From contig JAFRST010000038.1 of NCBI GenBank assembly GCA_017427465.1, forward strand, positions 1 through 58,158: DNA of 58,158 nucleotides, written 5' to 3'. The notes beneath the pieces were generated by a model. It did not search any database and was not told the origin of the DNA. It was given only the letters and a program-made list of their open reading frames with translations. The DNA comes from Clostridiales bacterium (GTDB taxonomy: Bacteria > Bacillota > Clostridia > Saccharofermentanales > Saccharofermentanaceae). Numbering within the stretch: the stretch's first letter is position 1; the number at the start of each line of letters is the position of its first letter. The translations under genes and the position numbers were made by a program. Below are positions 18,231-26,964 of the stretch, piece after piece.

Positions 18231-19340
18231 ATGGCTATTACTACAAGCGATTATTTATCAGCAACTAATCCCGATCTCAAGGCTAAAAAGTTCACCATCA
18301 CCATTGACGGCGGTTATGAAGCTTCAGTTATTACATATGGTGCAGTTATCACTGATCTTATCGTTCCTGACAAGGACGGCAAGCCTACTGACATCATGCT
18401 CGGCTGCAAAGGCCTTGATGAATATATGGGCAACGGTGCCAATCACGGCGCAGTCGTCGGTCGTTCTGCAAACAGGATCAAGGATGCATCCTTCGTTATC
18501 AACGGCGAGAGGTATCAGATCCCCAAGAATGAAGGCGAGAACAACCTCCATTCCGGCAATCCCGGTTACCACAATGTTTTCTGGGACGGCAAGATCCTTT
18601 CTGAGGAAGAAGCAGACGCGATCATCCTCGATTCCAAGATCGCAGGCATCCCAGGATGCGACGGAGGAGCAGTCCTTCTGAGCTACACAAGCCCTGACGG
18701 AGCCACAGGTTTCCCCGGAAACCTTGATACAAAGGTCCTTTACTGCTGGCTCGAGGATAAGACATTCCTGATCCTCTACTGCGGTAAGACTGATAAGGAT
18801 ACGATCTTCGCGCCCACAAACCACGCTTACTTCAACCTTCGCGGCGAAAACGCTGAAGGAACGGTAAATGAGGACCTCATCATGATCAACTCCGACAAGA
18901 TCACCATCAAGGACGACATGAACGTTCCTACAGGTGAGCTTATGGATGTTGAGGGAACTGTTTTCGACTGCAGGGAGTACCGCTTCATTGGCGAACTCAA
19001 CGACAGCGACGACCATCAGATGGTCATCTCCAAGGGAATCGACCAGAACTTCTGCCTCAACACTACACCCGGTACTTTGTCTTTTGCTGCTGCTGTTACA
19101 GCTCCTGCATCAGGAATTACAATGGAGTGCTTAACAGATCTTCCGGGCATCCAGATCTATGCCGGCAACAATTTGGGCAGTCCTCTTGATATCAAGACGA
19201 CAAAGGCTTATGGCCAGTATGACGCTATCTGCCTTGAGGCTCAGATGGTGCCTAACGCCGTTAACCTCGAGGGATTTGCTTCTCCTGTTATCAAGGCAGG
19301 CAAGAAGGTATACCACGCATGCGGTTATAGATTTGTGTAA
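18231..19340 (+). CDS. galM: Aldose 1-epimerase (galactose mutarotase)
   Basis: Interconverts alpha and beta anomers of galactose or glucose. The 369 residues cover the whole GalM fold: VVGRSANRI near residue 78-86, NNLHSG near 103-108 with the first substrate His, TNHAYFNL near 195-202 with the catalytic His, and ICLEAQ near 330 with the catalytic base Glu. GGAGGT at 18217 precedes the ATG. No other Leloir-pathway gene is next to it; it forms a single-gene unit with its own promoter. The window's nearest carbohydrate genes are the glycogen operon, which would feed glucose rather than galactose. Confidence 0.93.
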   Translation: MAITTSDYLSATNPDLKAKKFTITIDGGYEASVITYGAVITDLIVPDKDGKPTDIMLGCKGLDEYMGNGANHGAVVGRSANRIKDASFVINGERYQIPKNEGENNLHSGNPGYHNVFWDGKILSEEEADAIILDSKIAGIPGCDGGAVLLSYTSPDGATGFPGNLDTKVLYCWLEDKTFLILYCGKTDKDTIFAPTNHAYFNLRGENAEGTVNEDLIMINSDKITIKDDMNVPTGELMDVEGTVFDCREYRFIGELNDSDDHQMVISKGIDQNFCLNTTPGTLSFAAAVTAPASGITMECLTDLPGIQIYAGNNLGSPLDIKTTKAYGQYDAICLEAQMVPNAVNLEGFASPVIKAGKKVYHACGYRFV

Positions 19341-19367
19341 TTCGTTGATGCTTTTCGGGAATACGAG

Positions 19368-19376
19368 TGGTAAAAT
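19368..19376 (+). promoter_or_regulatory. Extended -10 promoter of ilvE
   Basis: TGG-TAAAAT (19368-19376) lies 44 bases before the ilvE start. No matching -35 is evident. No T-box or other leader structure is seen. Confidence 0.5.
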
Positions 19377-19420
19377 GCTTAACTAATTAAAAACAATCTT
19401 TAAGAAAGAAGGAATGTTTT

Positions 19421-20455
19421 ATGGAAAAGAAGAATCTCGACTGGTCAAACCTGACCTTCTCTTATCAAAAGACAGATAAGAGATTCGTAGCTAACTACAC
19501 AAACGGCGCTTGGGACGAAGGTGCGCTTATCGATGACGACATGATCGTCATGAGCGAAGACGCAGGCGTTCTCCAGTATGCTCAGACAGTTTTCGAAGGC
19601 CTTAAGGCTTATGAGACAGTAGACGGCAGAATCGTTACTTTCCGTCCTGACCTCAACGCTGAGAGACTTCATGACTCTGCAGTCCGCCTTGAGATTCCTC
19701 CGATTTCCAAGGAAATGTTCATCAGATCAGTTCAGGAGACAGTTGCAGGCAACGCTGCCTGGGTTCCTCCGTACGGATCAGGCGCTTCTCTGTACTTAAG
19801 ACCTTACATCTTCGGTATTAACCCCGTTATCGGTGTTAAGCCTGCTGACGACTATCAGTACAGGATCTTTGCTACACCTGTAGGTCCTTATTTCAAGGGT
19901 GGCGCTAAGCCGATCGCAGTTAAGATCTCTGACTTTGACCGTGCTGCTCCGAGAGGAACAGGCAACATCAAGGCAGGCCTCAACTATGCAATGTCTCTCC
20001 ATGCGATCGTTACTGCTCACAAGGAAGGATTTGCTGAGAATATCTATCTCGATCCCGCTACACGTACAAAGATCGAGGAGACAGGCGGAGCTAACATCAT
20101 CCTCACAGACGGCCAGGGCACACTCGTTGTACCTAAGTCTGATTCCATCCTGCCTTCTATCACAAGAAGATCTCTCGTTTACGTTGCGGAGCACTACTGT
20201 GGCATGAAGATCGAGGAGAGGGAAGTATACTTGGACGAGATCATGAGCGGCAAGTTCACAGAGGGCGGTCTCTGCGGTACAGCTGCAGTTATCTCACCTC
20301 TCGGCTCCATCAATGATCACGGCAAGGAATTCAAGTTCGCTTCCGGCATGGAGGAGATGGGTCCTGTCATGACAAAGCTCAGAGAAACTCTCACAGGCAT
20401 CCAGATGGGTACAGTCGAAGCACCTGAGGGCTGGATCATGGAGATCAAGGTCTGA
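19421..20455 (+). CDS. ilvE: Branched-chain amino acid aminotransferase
   Basis: PLP-dependent (fold type IV) transaminase that makes Leu, Ile and Val from their 2-oxo acids with glutamate. At 344 residues it is of the larger eukaryote/Gram-positive BCAT-like type. Features seen: QTVFEGLKAY near residue 57, LYLRPYIFG near 125, the PLP-lysine segment GTGNIKAGLNYA near 179-190 and the EETGGANI segment near 212. Ribosome-binding site AAGAAGGAA upstream. It supplies the last step for the leuCDB products 8 kb upstream. The gene stands alone between a promoter and a terminator. Confidence 0.95.
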   Translation: MEKKNLDWSNLTFSYQKTDKRFVANYTNGAWDEGALIDDDMIVMSEDAGVLQYAQTVFEGLKAYETVDGRIVTFRPDLNAERLHDSAVRLEIPPISKEMFIRSVQETVAGNAAWVPPYGSGASLYLRPYIFGINPVIGVKPADDYQYRIFATPVGPYFKGGAKPIAVKISDFDRAAPRGTGNIKAGLNYAMSLHAIVTAHKEGFAENIYLDPATRTKIEETGGANIILTDGQGTLVVPKSDSILPSITRRSLVYVAEHYCGMKIEEREVYLDEIMSGKFTEGGLCGTAAVISPLGSINDHGKEFKFASGMEEMGPVMTKLRETLTGIQMGTVEAPEGWIMEIKV

Positions 20456-20483
20456 TAACCTGTTCAAATCAAATAATCATATA

Positions 20484-20512
20484 GAGGATGTCTTAATGGG
20501 CATCCTCTTTTG
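20484..20512 (+). terminator. Intrinsic terminator after ilvE
   Basis: GAGGATG (20484-20490) pairs with CATCCTC (20501-20507), extended by a G-U pair, followed by TTTTG. Confidence 0.8.
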
Positions 20513-20595
20513 TTTTCTGCTGTCAATGAATTCTTATATAAATTGAGTGTTACAATATTATAATGCATTTAAACCTTTTGGTGAGGAGAGAGACA

Positions 20596-21258
20596 ATGAA
20601 AAAGATATTTGCTTTGTTTTTGATTCTTTGTATGACCATGATCACTTTAACGGGCTGCGCATCCGGTTTCGACGGGAAATGGGACTGCGTTGAGGCTGAA
20701 GTCGATACTTACGGCGGCGCACTCTCCGGAGCTTATGATGCTATTGAAAAGAGTGGCGGTGTCAGTCTTTTGTGCGAAGTTGAGATTGACGGAGACAATA
20801 TTAAGTATTATGAGGATATGAGCGAATATAAGGTTACGAATGTTCAGCGTGACGGAAACACCATAACATTTAATGCCACTAATTCTTTGGGCCTAACTGA
20901 TCTGGTAACACTTAAACTTAAGAATAACGGCAAGACCATCAAGGTTACCAGATACAATAATGAATATACGCTTCAAAGATCTGATTTTGTGCATAAGGTC
21001 CTGTTAAAGATTCCTGTCTGGGTTTACGTAGTCTTGGGCATTTTCCTTGCAGTATTTATATTCGGCAAGATCCTTAACGCCAAGGAGTCAAAGGCAGCTA
21101 TTAAGGCCGCGCAAGCGAAGAAAGAGCAGGAATACCAGCAACAAATGCAGCTTCACCAACAGAGGGAACAGCGGAAACAGCAGCAAGTGCAAACTCAGGC
21201 AGAGAATCAAGGAGAGAACCAGGCAGATAACCAAGTAGATGACCAAGGAGAGAATTAA
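20596..21258 (+). CDS. Lipoprotein with a membrane helix and Gln-rich tail, unknown function
   Basis: About 220 residues. The start is ATG 20596 after GAGGAGAG; an in-frame ATG at 20563 overlaps a TATAAT element (20559-20564) and is unlikely. It has a lipoprotein signal (MKKIFALF, lipobox LTGC), then a small beta-rich domain, a single hydrophobic helix (near residues 137-158), and a charged Gln/Asn-rich C-terminus with repeats like QAENQGENQADNQ. The order predicts an outside domain tethered at both ends and a cytoplasmic low-complexity tail. No family recognised. Confidence 0.75.
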   Translation: MKKIFALFLILCMTMITLTGCASGFDGKWDCVEAEVDTYGGALSGAYDAIEKSGGVSLLCEVEIDGDNIKYYEDMSEYKVTNVQRDGNTITFNATNSLGLTDLVTLKLKNNGKTIKVTRYNNEYTLQRSDFVHKVLLKIPVWVYVVLGIFLAVFIFGKILNAKESKAAIKAAQAKKEQEYQQQMQLHQQREQRKQQQVQTQAENQGENQADNQVDDQGEN

Positions 21259-21331
21259 TGGGTCCCGGTCTCATTAATTCTGCGTGACATGCAGTTAAGA
21301 TGTACTGCTTTTGAAAAAAGTTCTTAGCAAA

Positions 21332-21362
21332 GAGGCTGCCTCAGTATCTTGAGACAGCCTCT
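21332..21362. terminator. Bidirectional terminator between convergent genes
   Basis: GAGGCTGCCTCA (21332-21343) pairs with TGAGACAGCCTC (21350-21361) with one mismatch. It lies between the rightward lipoprotein and leftward ddh genes; T runs are short on both sides. Confidence 0.7.
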
Positions 21363-21391
21363 ATTAAACCGTAGTCAGTAAATATCTTATC

Positions 21392-22378
21392 TTACAGCAT
21401 ATGAGCTCTGAGCTCTTCGCCTGACAAAGGTGAGAGGAGGGCAGGAGCTATATCAAAGACTGTCTTGCAGCCGTAATCGCCCTTTTGGGAGAGTCTGTAG
21501 ACAGCTCTTGCGTAAGCGGTGAGGACGGAACCTGTGAACTCGGGGTTGGAATCGAGCTTCAAGGAGTACTCGATAACGTGCTTGTTCTCGCCGTTAACGC
21601 CTGTCTTGCCTGTTCGGAAGACGAAGCCGCCGTGGTTGATCCTTGAATGGTCTCTTAAGAATTCCTCCTCGGAGATGAAGTGTACTGTCGTATCGTAATC
21701 TGCGAAGTAGTTGGGCATTTCCTTTATAGTCTTCTCGATGAGAGCCAGGTCAGCGCCTTCTTCAGCTACGACAAAGCACTCTCTTGTGTGCTTCTGGCGT
21801 GTTGTGAGCTCTGGCTCAGAGCCGGATCTTACTGCTTCGAGTGCTGATTCAACAGGGATCGTGTACTGCTTGCCGTTCTTAACGCCCGGAACTCTTCTGA
21901 TAGCATCGGAGTGGCCCTGGGATACGCCCTTGCCCCAGAATGTGTAATCCTTACCTTCGGGGAGGATGCAGCTGCCGTAAAGACGGTTGATGGAGAACAT
22001 TCCGGGATCCCAGCCGCCGGAGATAAGAGCCGTGTGCTCGCTTGCGGAAGCTGCCTTATCAACATTCGCGAAATGCTCAGGGATCTTGGCGTGTGTATCG
22101 AAGCTGTCGATTACGTTGAACATTGAAGCGTATTCGGGTGTCTGGGTGGGAAGATCAGTAGCCGAGCCCCCGCAGATCACGAGGACATTGATCTTGTCTT
22201 TCCAGTCAGCTGCTTCGAAAGAAGGTACTACTGCGATTCCTTCAGTAAGTGTCTTGACTGTGGAAGGGTCTCTTCTTGTGAAGATGGCGGCAAGCTCCAT
22301 GTCCTTGTTCTGTCTGATAGCAAGCTCAACGCCCTTGGCGAGGTTGCCGTATCCTAAAATACCTATTCTGATTGCCAT
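21392..22378 (-). CDS. ddh: meso-Diaminopimelate D-dehydrogenase
   Basis: NADPH-dependent enzyme that makes meso-diaminopimelate from tetrahydrodipicolinate and ammonia in one step, for lysine and peptidoglycan. The 328 residues start with a Rossmann motif GILGYGNLAKG, and contain the segments FTRRDP, DSFDTHAKIPEH, SGGWDPGMFS and GKGVSQGHSDAIRRVPGV that are typical of Ddh. It is a single gene with AAGGAGGA before the ATG and a leftward TATAAT at 22445-22440. Presence of Ddh indicates the dehydrogenase shortcut, which works well where ammonia is plentiful. Confidence 0.95.
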   Translation of the reverse strand: MAIRIGILGYGNLAKGVELAIRQNKDMELAAIFTRRDPSTVKTLTEGIAVVPSFEAADWKDKINVLVICGGSATDLPTQTPEYASMFNVIDSFDTHAKIPEHFANVDKAASASEHTALISGGWDPGMFSINRLYGSCILPEGKDYTFWGKGVSQGHSDAIRRVPGVKNGKQYTIPVESALEAVRSGSEPELTTRQKHTRECFVVAEEGADLALIEKTIKEMPNYFADYDTTVHFISEEEFLRDHSRINHGGFVFRTGKTGVNGENKHVIEYSLKLDSNPEFTGSVLTAYARAVYRLSQKGDYGCKTVFDIAPALLSPLSGEELRAHML

Positions 22379-22439
22379 TTGTGAATCCTCCTTGAGGTTT
22401 TAAGCAGCGGGAACTGCTCATAAATTCTATTCAGACGAC

Positions 22440-22445
22440 ATTATA
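22440..22445 (-). promoter_or_regulatory. -10 element of the ddh promoter
   Basis: Leftward TATAAT at 22445-22440, about 62 bases before the ddh start. The leader contains a small AGCAG/CTGCT hairpin (22403-22418) ahead of the ribosome-binding site. Confidence 0.55.
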
Positions 22446-22540
22446 ACAAAGAAGCGGGCAACTTGCTTGCAAGGGTTGCGAGCGATTTGCTGTATCCTGA
22501 GCCTTTAACAAGGAATATAACAAAAAATGAATTGTTGTAT

Positions 22541-22546
22541 TATAAT
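22541..22546 (+). promoter_or_regulatory. -10 element directly before the ATP-grasp start
   Basis: TATAAT at 22541-22546 is separated from the ATG (22553) by six bases, so transcription would begin at about the start codon. No ribosome-binding site precedes the ATG. Confidence 0.5.
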
Positions 22547-22552
22547 TCTGCT

Positions 22553-23548
22553 ATGCCAAACATAAAGTATCTCATCAGGCGCGTTACGCGCATGGACTAT
22601 AAGGCGATGAATGCCAAGATCAAGGATATCCACGAGAAGTCGGGTAAGTCCCGCGTGTGGATATTTTTCGATATGATCCACTGCGGAAGAAAGTTTGGCG
22701 CAGGTTACATGGATTACTGGCTCTATGAGATGTACAACCTCACGGATGCTGAGCGCGACACATATATCACCAGGGGCCGCAACTATGATCTCGTGAAGAG
22801 ATATAACGATCCGGCATATACGGATCTGATCGACAACAAGATCGAATTCAACAAACGTTTTGGTGATTTCCTGGGCCGCAAGTGGATCGAGATCAGGAAA
22901 GATAATAAACAGGAAGTAATAGAATTTATTAACGACCATGATTTCCTTATGGCCAAGGCAGACTTGGGCTCCTGCGGAAAGACGGTAGAGAAGATCGACT
23001 GCAAGGCTGAACCTGCTGAGGCTATTTATGAGCGCCTCGTAAATCAGGAACGCCCACATTTCTTCGAAGAGATGATCGTCCAGCACCCGGCTGTAAGCGC
23101 CATCTATCCTTATGCGATTAATACCGTAAGACTTGTTACCATCCAAAGGGACGGCAAGGTCCATGTCGCCAGTGCCTGCTGCAGATTCGGCAACTACGGC
23201 CACAGCGTGGATAACTTCAATAACGGCGGCATGACAGCTCCGGTTGACGAGAAGACCGGTGAGATCACCGATTTCCCGATCGATAAGACTAAGGTCCTTT
23301 ACGAGAAGCATCCTATGACTGGTGCTGTCTTTAAGGGCTTCGTTTTTCCTATGTGGGATCAGGTCCTGGAGATGTGCACGAAGGCTGCCATGGTCGTTCC
23401 GCAGGTCGGTTTTATCGGCTGGGACGTATGCATTACGCCTGACGGACCTGTCATCGTAGAGGGCAACGACTATCCGGGTCACGATCTGTACCAGCTTCCT
23501 GAGCATACCCATGATAAGAAGGGCATCTGGCCCAAGTACCAGTTCTGA
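22553..23548 (+). CDS. ATP-grasp enzyme of the sugar-transfer-associated family
   Basis: About 331 residues starting MPNIKYLIRRV. The sequence matches the 'sugar-transfer associated ATP-grasp' family (PF14397): a helical N-terminus, KADLGSCGKTVEKI as an ATP-binding Lys/Gly segment, EEMIVQHP with the adenine-contact region, INTVRLVT with an Arg, and GWDVCITPDGPVIVEGNDYPG with the metal-binding Asp/Glu/Asn. It would ligate a carboxylate to an amine or similar acceptor, perhaps in cell-surface polymer assembly; the true substrate is unknown. The ATG at 22553 lies only six bases after a TATAAT, so the mRNA may be leaderless. A longer frame back to 22463 precedes the promoter. Confidence 0.78.
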   Translation: MPNIKYLIRRVTRMDYKAMNAKIKDIHEKSGKSRVWIFFDMIHCGRKFGAGYMDYWLYEMYNLTDAERDTYITRGRNYDLVKRYNDPAYTDLIDNKIEFNKRFGDFLGRKWIEIRKDNKQEVIEFINDHDFLMAKADLGSCGKTVEKIDCKAEPAEAIYERLVNQERPHFFEEMIVQHPAVSAIYPYAINTVRLVTIQRDGKVHVASACCRFGNYGHSVDNFNNGGMTAPVDEKTGEITDFPIDKTKVLYEKHPMTGAVFKGFVFPMWDQVLEMCTKAAMVVPQVGFIGWDVCITPDGPVIVEGNDYPGHDLYQLPEHTHDKKGIWPKYQF

Positions 23549-23590
23549 ATTTGATATTGATTTTGCGCGGGCAGAAGTGTAAACTTCCGA

Positions 23591-23621
23591 TTGTCAACTA
23601 AAACGTCAATGAGGTTTACAA
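23591..23621 (+). promoter_or_regulatory. BirA-type biotin operator over the bioY start
   Basis: TTGTCAAC (23591-23598), a 15-base spacer and GTTTACAA (23614-23621) match the BirA operator pattern TTGTAAAC-N15-GTTTACAA with one mismatch. The right half covers the ribosome-binding GAGG and the first base of the bioY ATG. A third half-site, TGTAAAC, is at 23578-23584. Binding would repress bioY when biotin is sufficient. Confidence 0.75.
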
Positions 23622-24235
23622 TGTCTGAAGCAGTCTCGAAAAAAACATCTTCCAGATCACAAGCATCCAAAAACAGAGCGTTTATATACGATCTGGTCCT
23701 TATAGCCATATCCGCGGCGCTTATTACAGTCTGTTCCTGGATCAGCATTCCTTTGGGCCCGGTTCCTTTTACTCTTCAGACTATGGCTATCCTGGCTGTT
23801 ATGCTTACTTGCGGAGGCAGAAGGGGAACTCTTTCCATACTAGTTTATCTAGCTCTCGGTGCGTGCGGAGTGCCTGTTTTCGCGGGATTTAAGGGAGGAA
23901 TAGGATCTTTTGCGGGGCCTACAGGAGGTTTTCTGGTTGGATTCGTATTTGCCGGACTGGTTTATTGGCTTTTGGATATGCTCCTGTTTAGAAGGCTTAT
24001 GAACGGTACTGTTAAGACATGGATCTTCGGAGTGCTTAATTCCGTTGTTTTCGAGATTATTATGTATGTCGTAGGTGTCATCTGGTTTATGACTGTATAT
24101 GCTGCACAGACAGGGCCTGTCGGTCTTGCGACTGTATTGAGCTGGTGCGTGATACCGTTTATTGTTCCTGATATCGTGAAGCTTATTGTGGCAGTTGTGA
24201 TAGGTGAGCGTGCCGGAAAACTTGTCAGACAATAG
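23621..24235 (+). CDS. bioY: Biotin transporter BioY (ECF S component)
   Basis: A membrane protein of about 204 residues with six hydrophobic segments that captures biotin and works with the shared ECF ATPase and EcfT module, which is not in this window. Family segments seen: SIPLGPVPFTLQT near residue 35-47, GGIGSFAGPTGGFLVGF near 90-106. The start is ATG 23621 with GAGG at 23611-23614; upstream in-frame TTG/ATG codons lie inside the operator. Before the first helix is a Ser/Lys-rich stretch of about 20 residues. The operator suggests control by a BirA with a DNA-binding domain and that the organism takes up biotin. Confidence 0.93.
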   Translation: MSEAVSKKTSSRSQASKNRAFIYDLVLIAISAALITVCSWISIPLGPVPFTLQTMAILAVMLTCGGRRGTLSILVYLALGACGVPVFAGFKGGIGSFAGPTGGFLVGFVFAGLVYWLLDMLLFRRLMNGTVKTWIFGVLNSVVFEIIMYVVGVIWFMTVYAAQTGPVGLATVLSWCVIPFIVPDIVKLIVAVVIGERAGKLVRQ

Positions 24236-24261
24236 GAATTATTCCTCGTTATTCTCCGTTT

Positions 24262-24298
24262 TGATATAATGTGATGAGCTGGAGCAGATATGCTCTGG
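24262..24298 (+). promoter_or_regulatory. Extended -10 promoter and 5' hairpin of the third exporter
   Basis: TGA-TATAAT (24262-24270) is followed by a short stem (24279-24285 with 24292-24298, two G-U pairs) that begins at about the expected start site. GGAG (24316-24319) then precedes the GTG start at 24328. Confidence 0.5.
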
Positions 24299-24327
24299 TC
24301 AGTATGGGTAAATAAGGAGATAAAAAC

Positions 24328-25233
24328 GTGTCGGAAACAAATGATTACGTAATCAAAGTCAGTAATGTTTCCAAAGACTACGGCAGACACCACATTCTTG
24401 ACTCTATGAACTTTACTGTTCCTAAGGGTTCTATTTTCGGACTTGTCGGGAGGAACGGCGCAGGAAAGACCACGATAATGAGGATCATCTCTGGTCTTCA
24501 GAAGCCTTCAACAGGTACTGTAGAGTATGGATTCGACCACAAGAAGCTGGGTAACGTAGGTGCTTTGGTAGAGCTCCCTTCGATCTATTCGAATCAGACA
24601 GCAAGAGATAACCTGATCTTCCAGTATATGAATCTCGGGCTTAAGATCGATGAATCGATCGACAAGAGCCTTGAATTTGTCGGTCTTGCCAACACGGGCA
24701 ACAAGAAGGCGGGCAAGTTCTCTTTGGGTATGAGACAGCGTCTTGGTATCGCCATGGCTATGTCCGGCAACCCGGAAGTGCTGATCCTCGATGAACCTAT
24801 CAACGGCCTTGACCCTCAGGGAATAATCCTCATAAGAGATCTTCTGATAAGACTGAATAAGGAGAAGGGCGTAACGATAATCATATCAAGCCATATTCTC
24901 TCTGAGCTTTCTAAGCTTGCAACGGATTTTGCATTCGTTGAGAGCGGGAAAGTGGTCAAGGAGATCACGGCAGATGAATTGGAGAACGCCGGCGGACTTG
25001 AATCGGAATTCTATTCCGGAACCCCCGAGCAGCTTCTTCCCGTACTTAATGCAATGGGCCTCAGGACGAGGATCGATAGTGACGGCATAATTTATGCCAA
25101 GGGTTATTACAATCTCACCGAAGTCGTTATGGCTGCCAATGCTGCGGGTGTAAACATTGCGCGTGTCGTAACTAAGGAGACTGATCTTGAGACTTACTTC
25201 GTCAAGCTTGTAGGAGGTGAGTCAAATGCGTAA
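24328..25233 (+). CDS. ABC transporter ATP-binding protein
   Basis: A 301-residue nucleotide-binding subunit, starting at GTG 24328 with AAGGAG upstream. Walker A GRNGAGKTT, signature SLGMRQRLG, Walker B VLILDEPINGLD, switch His in SSHIL. The C-terminal 80 residues after the core resemble those of bacitracin/lantibiotic-type (BcrA-like) export ATPases. It overlaps the permease gene by eight bases (ATGCGTAA). The partner is a BcrB-like ABC-2 permease, so the pair may export or resist a peptide; no two-component system lies beside it to support this. Confidence 0.9.
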   Translation: MSETNDYVIKVSNVSKDYGRHHILDSMNFTVPKGSIFGLVGRNGAGKTTIMRIISGLQKPSTGTVEYGFDHKKLGNVGALVELPSIYSNQTARDNLIFQYMNLGLKIDESIDKSLEFVGLANTGNKKAGKFSLGMRQRLGIAMAMSGNPEVLILDEPINGLDPQGIILIRDLLIRLNKEKGVTIIISSHILSELSKLATDFAFVESGKVVKEITADELENAGGLESEFYSGTPEQLLPVLNAMGLRTRIDSDGIIYAKGYYNLTEVVMAANAAGVNIARVVTKETDLETYFVKLVGGESNA

Positions 25234-26287
25234 TCTTCTTAAGTGTGAATTTACTCGCCTTACGCGCAGCGTATTTTTCTGGATCATCACAGGTTTCTGC
25301 GTTCTTTGGCCGATAATTACCGCATTGTTCTATCATGGGATACTAGCGTTTACTTTTACAGCAACCGGCATCGGGTTCGAAGATGTCGAGCTGCCTAAGG
25401 AGATGCTCAGGTATCTTACATGGATGATCTCGATATCATTTATAACTGAACTTCCCAAGTTCTCGGCACTTTTCGCCTGCATCCATATCGGCAGGGAATA
25501 TACTGACGGAATCGTAAGGAATAAGATCATAGCAGGACACTCAAGAACTAAGATCTATCTTTCTTATGTTCTCACACAGCTTGCTGCGAACGCATTCTTA
25601 TGCATTATTTACATCGGTGCATCGATCTTCGGTCTCTGGATCTCAGGTCTTGGAGTCGAAGTTAACGGCGGCGAAATGTTCTTAAGATTAGGTGTAGGTA
25701 TCGTCGTATTCCTGACGCTGGCACTGATATTTATCGTCCTCGCGACGATCTTCCGCAGACGCGCACTGCCTCTGATCCTTTCTATCGTTATTGCTATGAT
25801 CTCAACAACAGCGGCTGCTGTCATCGGTAACTTCAATCTGCCCTCTAAGGCTGTAGATGACTATATCGAGCTCAGATCCGAGAGTTATGAAGATCTGGTC
25901 GACATGGGATATTTCAGCAATCGTGAAGTCGAGAAACTGGAAGAAGAGTATGACAAGGATTATTACGTAGGTCTGGGCTGGAAGATCTTCCATCCTGCCT
26001 ATGTGGTTACACCTATCGGATTCGAGAGTGATTACCAGGCATCGTCAGCAGGAATCCTGTTTGGTTCTTCCATGGAATATACGGATGAGATCAATTTCAC
26101 CGAAGATTTTTATGAGAGTACTTTCTATGACAAGTCCATGCTCAGTCCCAGCGATATCGATGATTTGGATTCCATGCACGTATCTTACGGTACCCTTAAC
26201 CTGATCTACCTGGCTAAATGCTTCGTCTACATGATTTTTATTGGCGGATGGGGCCTGTTTATCTTTAGAAAGAAGAATATGTTCTGA
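25226..26287 (+). CDS. ABC-2 type transporter permease
   Basis: A 353-residue membrane protein with an N-terminal helix near residues 15-38, four helices between about 70 and 205, an extracytoplasmic loop near 215-320, and a final helix near 325-345. This is the layout of BcrB-like ABC-2 permeases. The ATG at 25226 follows AGGAGGT (25212-25218) by seven bases; a GTG at 25217 overlaps the site and is unlikely. Its stop overlaps the next gene as TGATG. Confidence 0.85.
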   Translation: MRNLLKCEFTRLTRSVFFWIITGFCVLWPIITALFYHGILAFTFTATGIGFEDVELPKEMLRYLTWMISISFITELPKFSALFACIHIGREYTDGIVRNKIIAGHSRTKIYLSYVLTQLAANAFLCIIYIGASIFGLWISGLGVEVNGGEMFLRLGVGIVVFLTLALIFIVLATIFRRRALPLILSIVIAMISTTAAAVIGNFNLPSKAVDDYIELRSESYEDLVDMGYFSNREVEKLEEEYDKDYYVGLGWKIFHPAYVVTPIGFESDYQASSAGILFGSSMEYTDEINFTEDFYESTFYDKSMLSPSDIDDLDSMHVSYGTLNLIYLAKCFVYMIFIGGWGLFIFRKKNMF

Positions 26288-26964
26288 TGTTTTATCTTGA
26301 TCATCGTCTGACTATCATTATCGGTGCTTACGGAAGCGGTAAATCCGAGATCGCCGTCAATATGTCTCTTGCCCAGCGGAAAGCTTTGCCGGAAAAGAAG
26401 CTTCTTATTGCGGATCTTGATATCGTTAATCCGTTCTACCGTTCGTCTGACTGCGCGTCTGCTCTTGAAGCTGAGGGGATAAGACTTGTTACTCCCATGT
26501 ATGCCGGCTCCAATGTAGACGCTCCGGTCCTGCCGCCTGACATGTACGTTATCTTCGATGACGAATCATATCAGGGCATCTTTGATATCGGCGGTGAAGA
26601 TATGGGCGCTTTGGTTCTCGGTTCTCTTAAAAAGAGGATCGAGAACACTGATGCCGTCATCTATATGGCGGTAAATACATTAAGACCATTTACGTCTGAT
26701 CCGGAGCAGATAGCGGTAATGACTAATGAACTGTCTGCTGCGGCAGGCTTTAAGATCGACGGATATCTTAACAACACGAATCTTCTTGAAGAGACTACAT
26801 CTGATATGTTGGTTGACGGAGAAGCCAAGATCCTTGAAGCGTCAAAGATCACGGGAATTCCCCTCGTAGCAAATTGCGTGATGGAAGATGTAGTAATTCC
26901 TGACGGTGTGCTTACGGACCGTGAGCTTTTCAGGATGAATAGGAAGATCCGTTACGCATATTAA
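26287..26964 (+). CDS. P-loop NTPase of the MinD/ParA/CobQ-like class
   Basis: A 225-residue soluble protein with Walker A GAYGSGKSE, a switch-like acidic segment LLIADLDIVNP and a second acidic motif FDIGGEDMGA. This resembles the SIMIBI-class NTPases (ParA/MinD/CobQ), but lacks the full deviant Walker KGG signature. Substrate or partner unknown. It is translationally coupled to the ABC permease (TGATG), yet its stop overlaps the convergent stop of the neighbouring permease gene. A role in regulating or targeting the exporter is only a guess. Confidence 0.7.
   Translation: MFYLDHRLTIIIGAYGSGKSEIAVNMSLAQRKALPEKKLLIADLDIVNPFYRSSDCASALEAEGIRLVTPMYAGSNVDAPVLPPDMYVIFDDESYQGIFDIGGEDMGALVLGSLKKRIENTDAVIYMAVNTLRPFTSDPEQIAVMTNELSAAAGFKIDGYLNNTNLLEETTSDMLVDGEAKILEASKITGIPLVANCVMEDVVIPDGVLTDRELFRMNRKIRYAY

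Noticed and set aside
22505..23512. Leftward 335-residue open frame opposite the ATP-grasp gene
   Set aside because: No family match and no start signals; antisense shadow.
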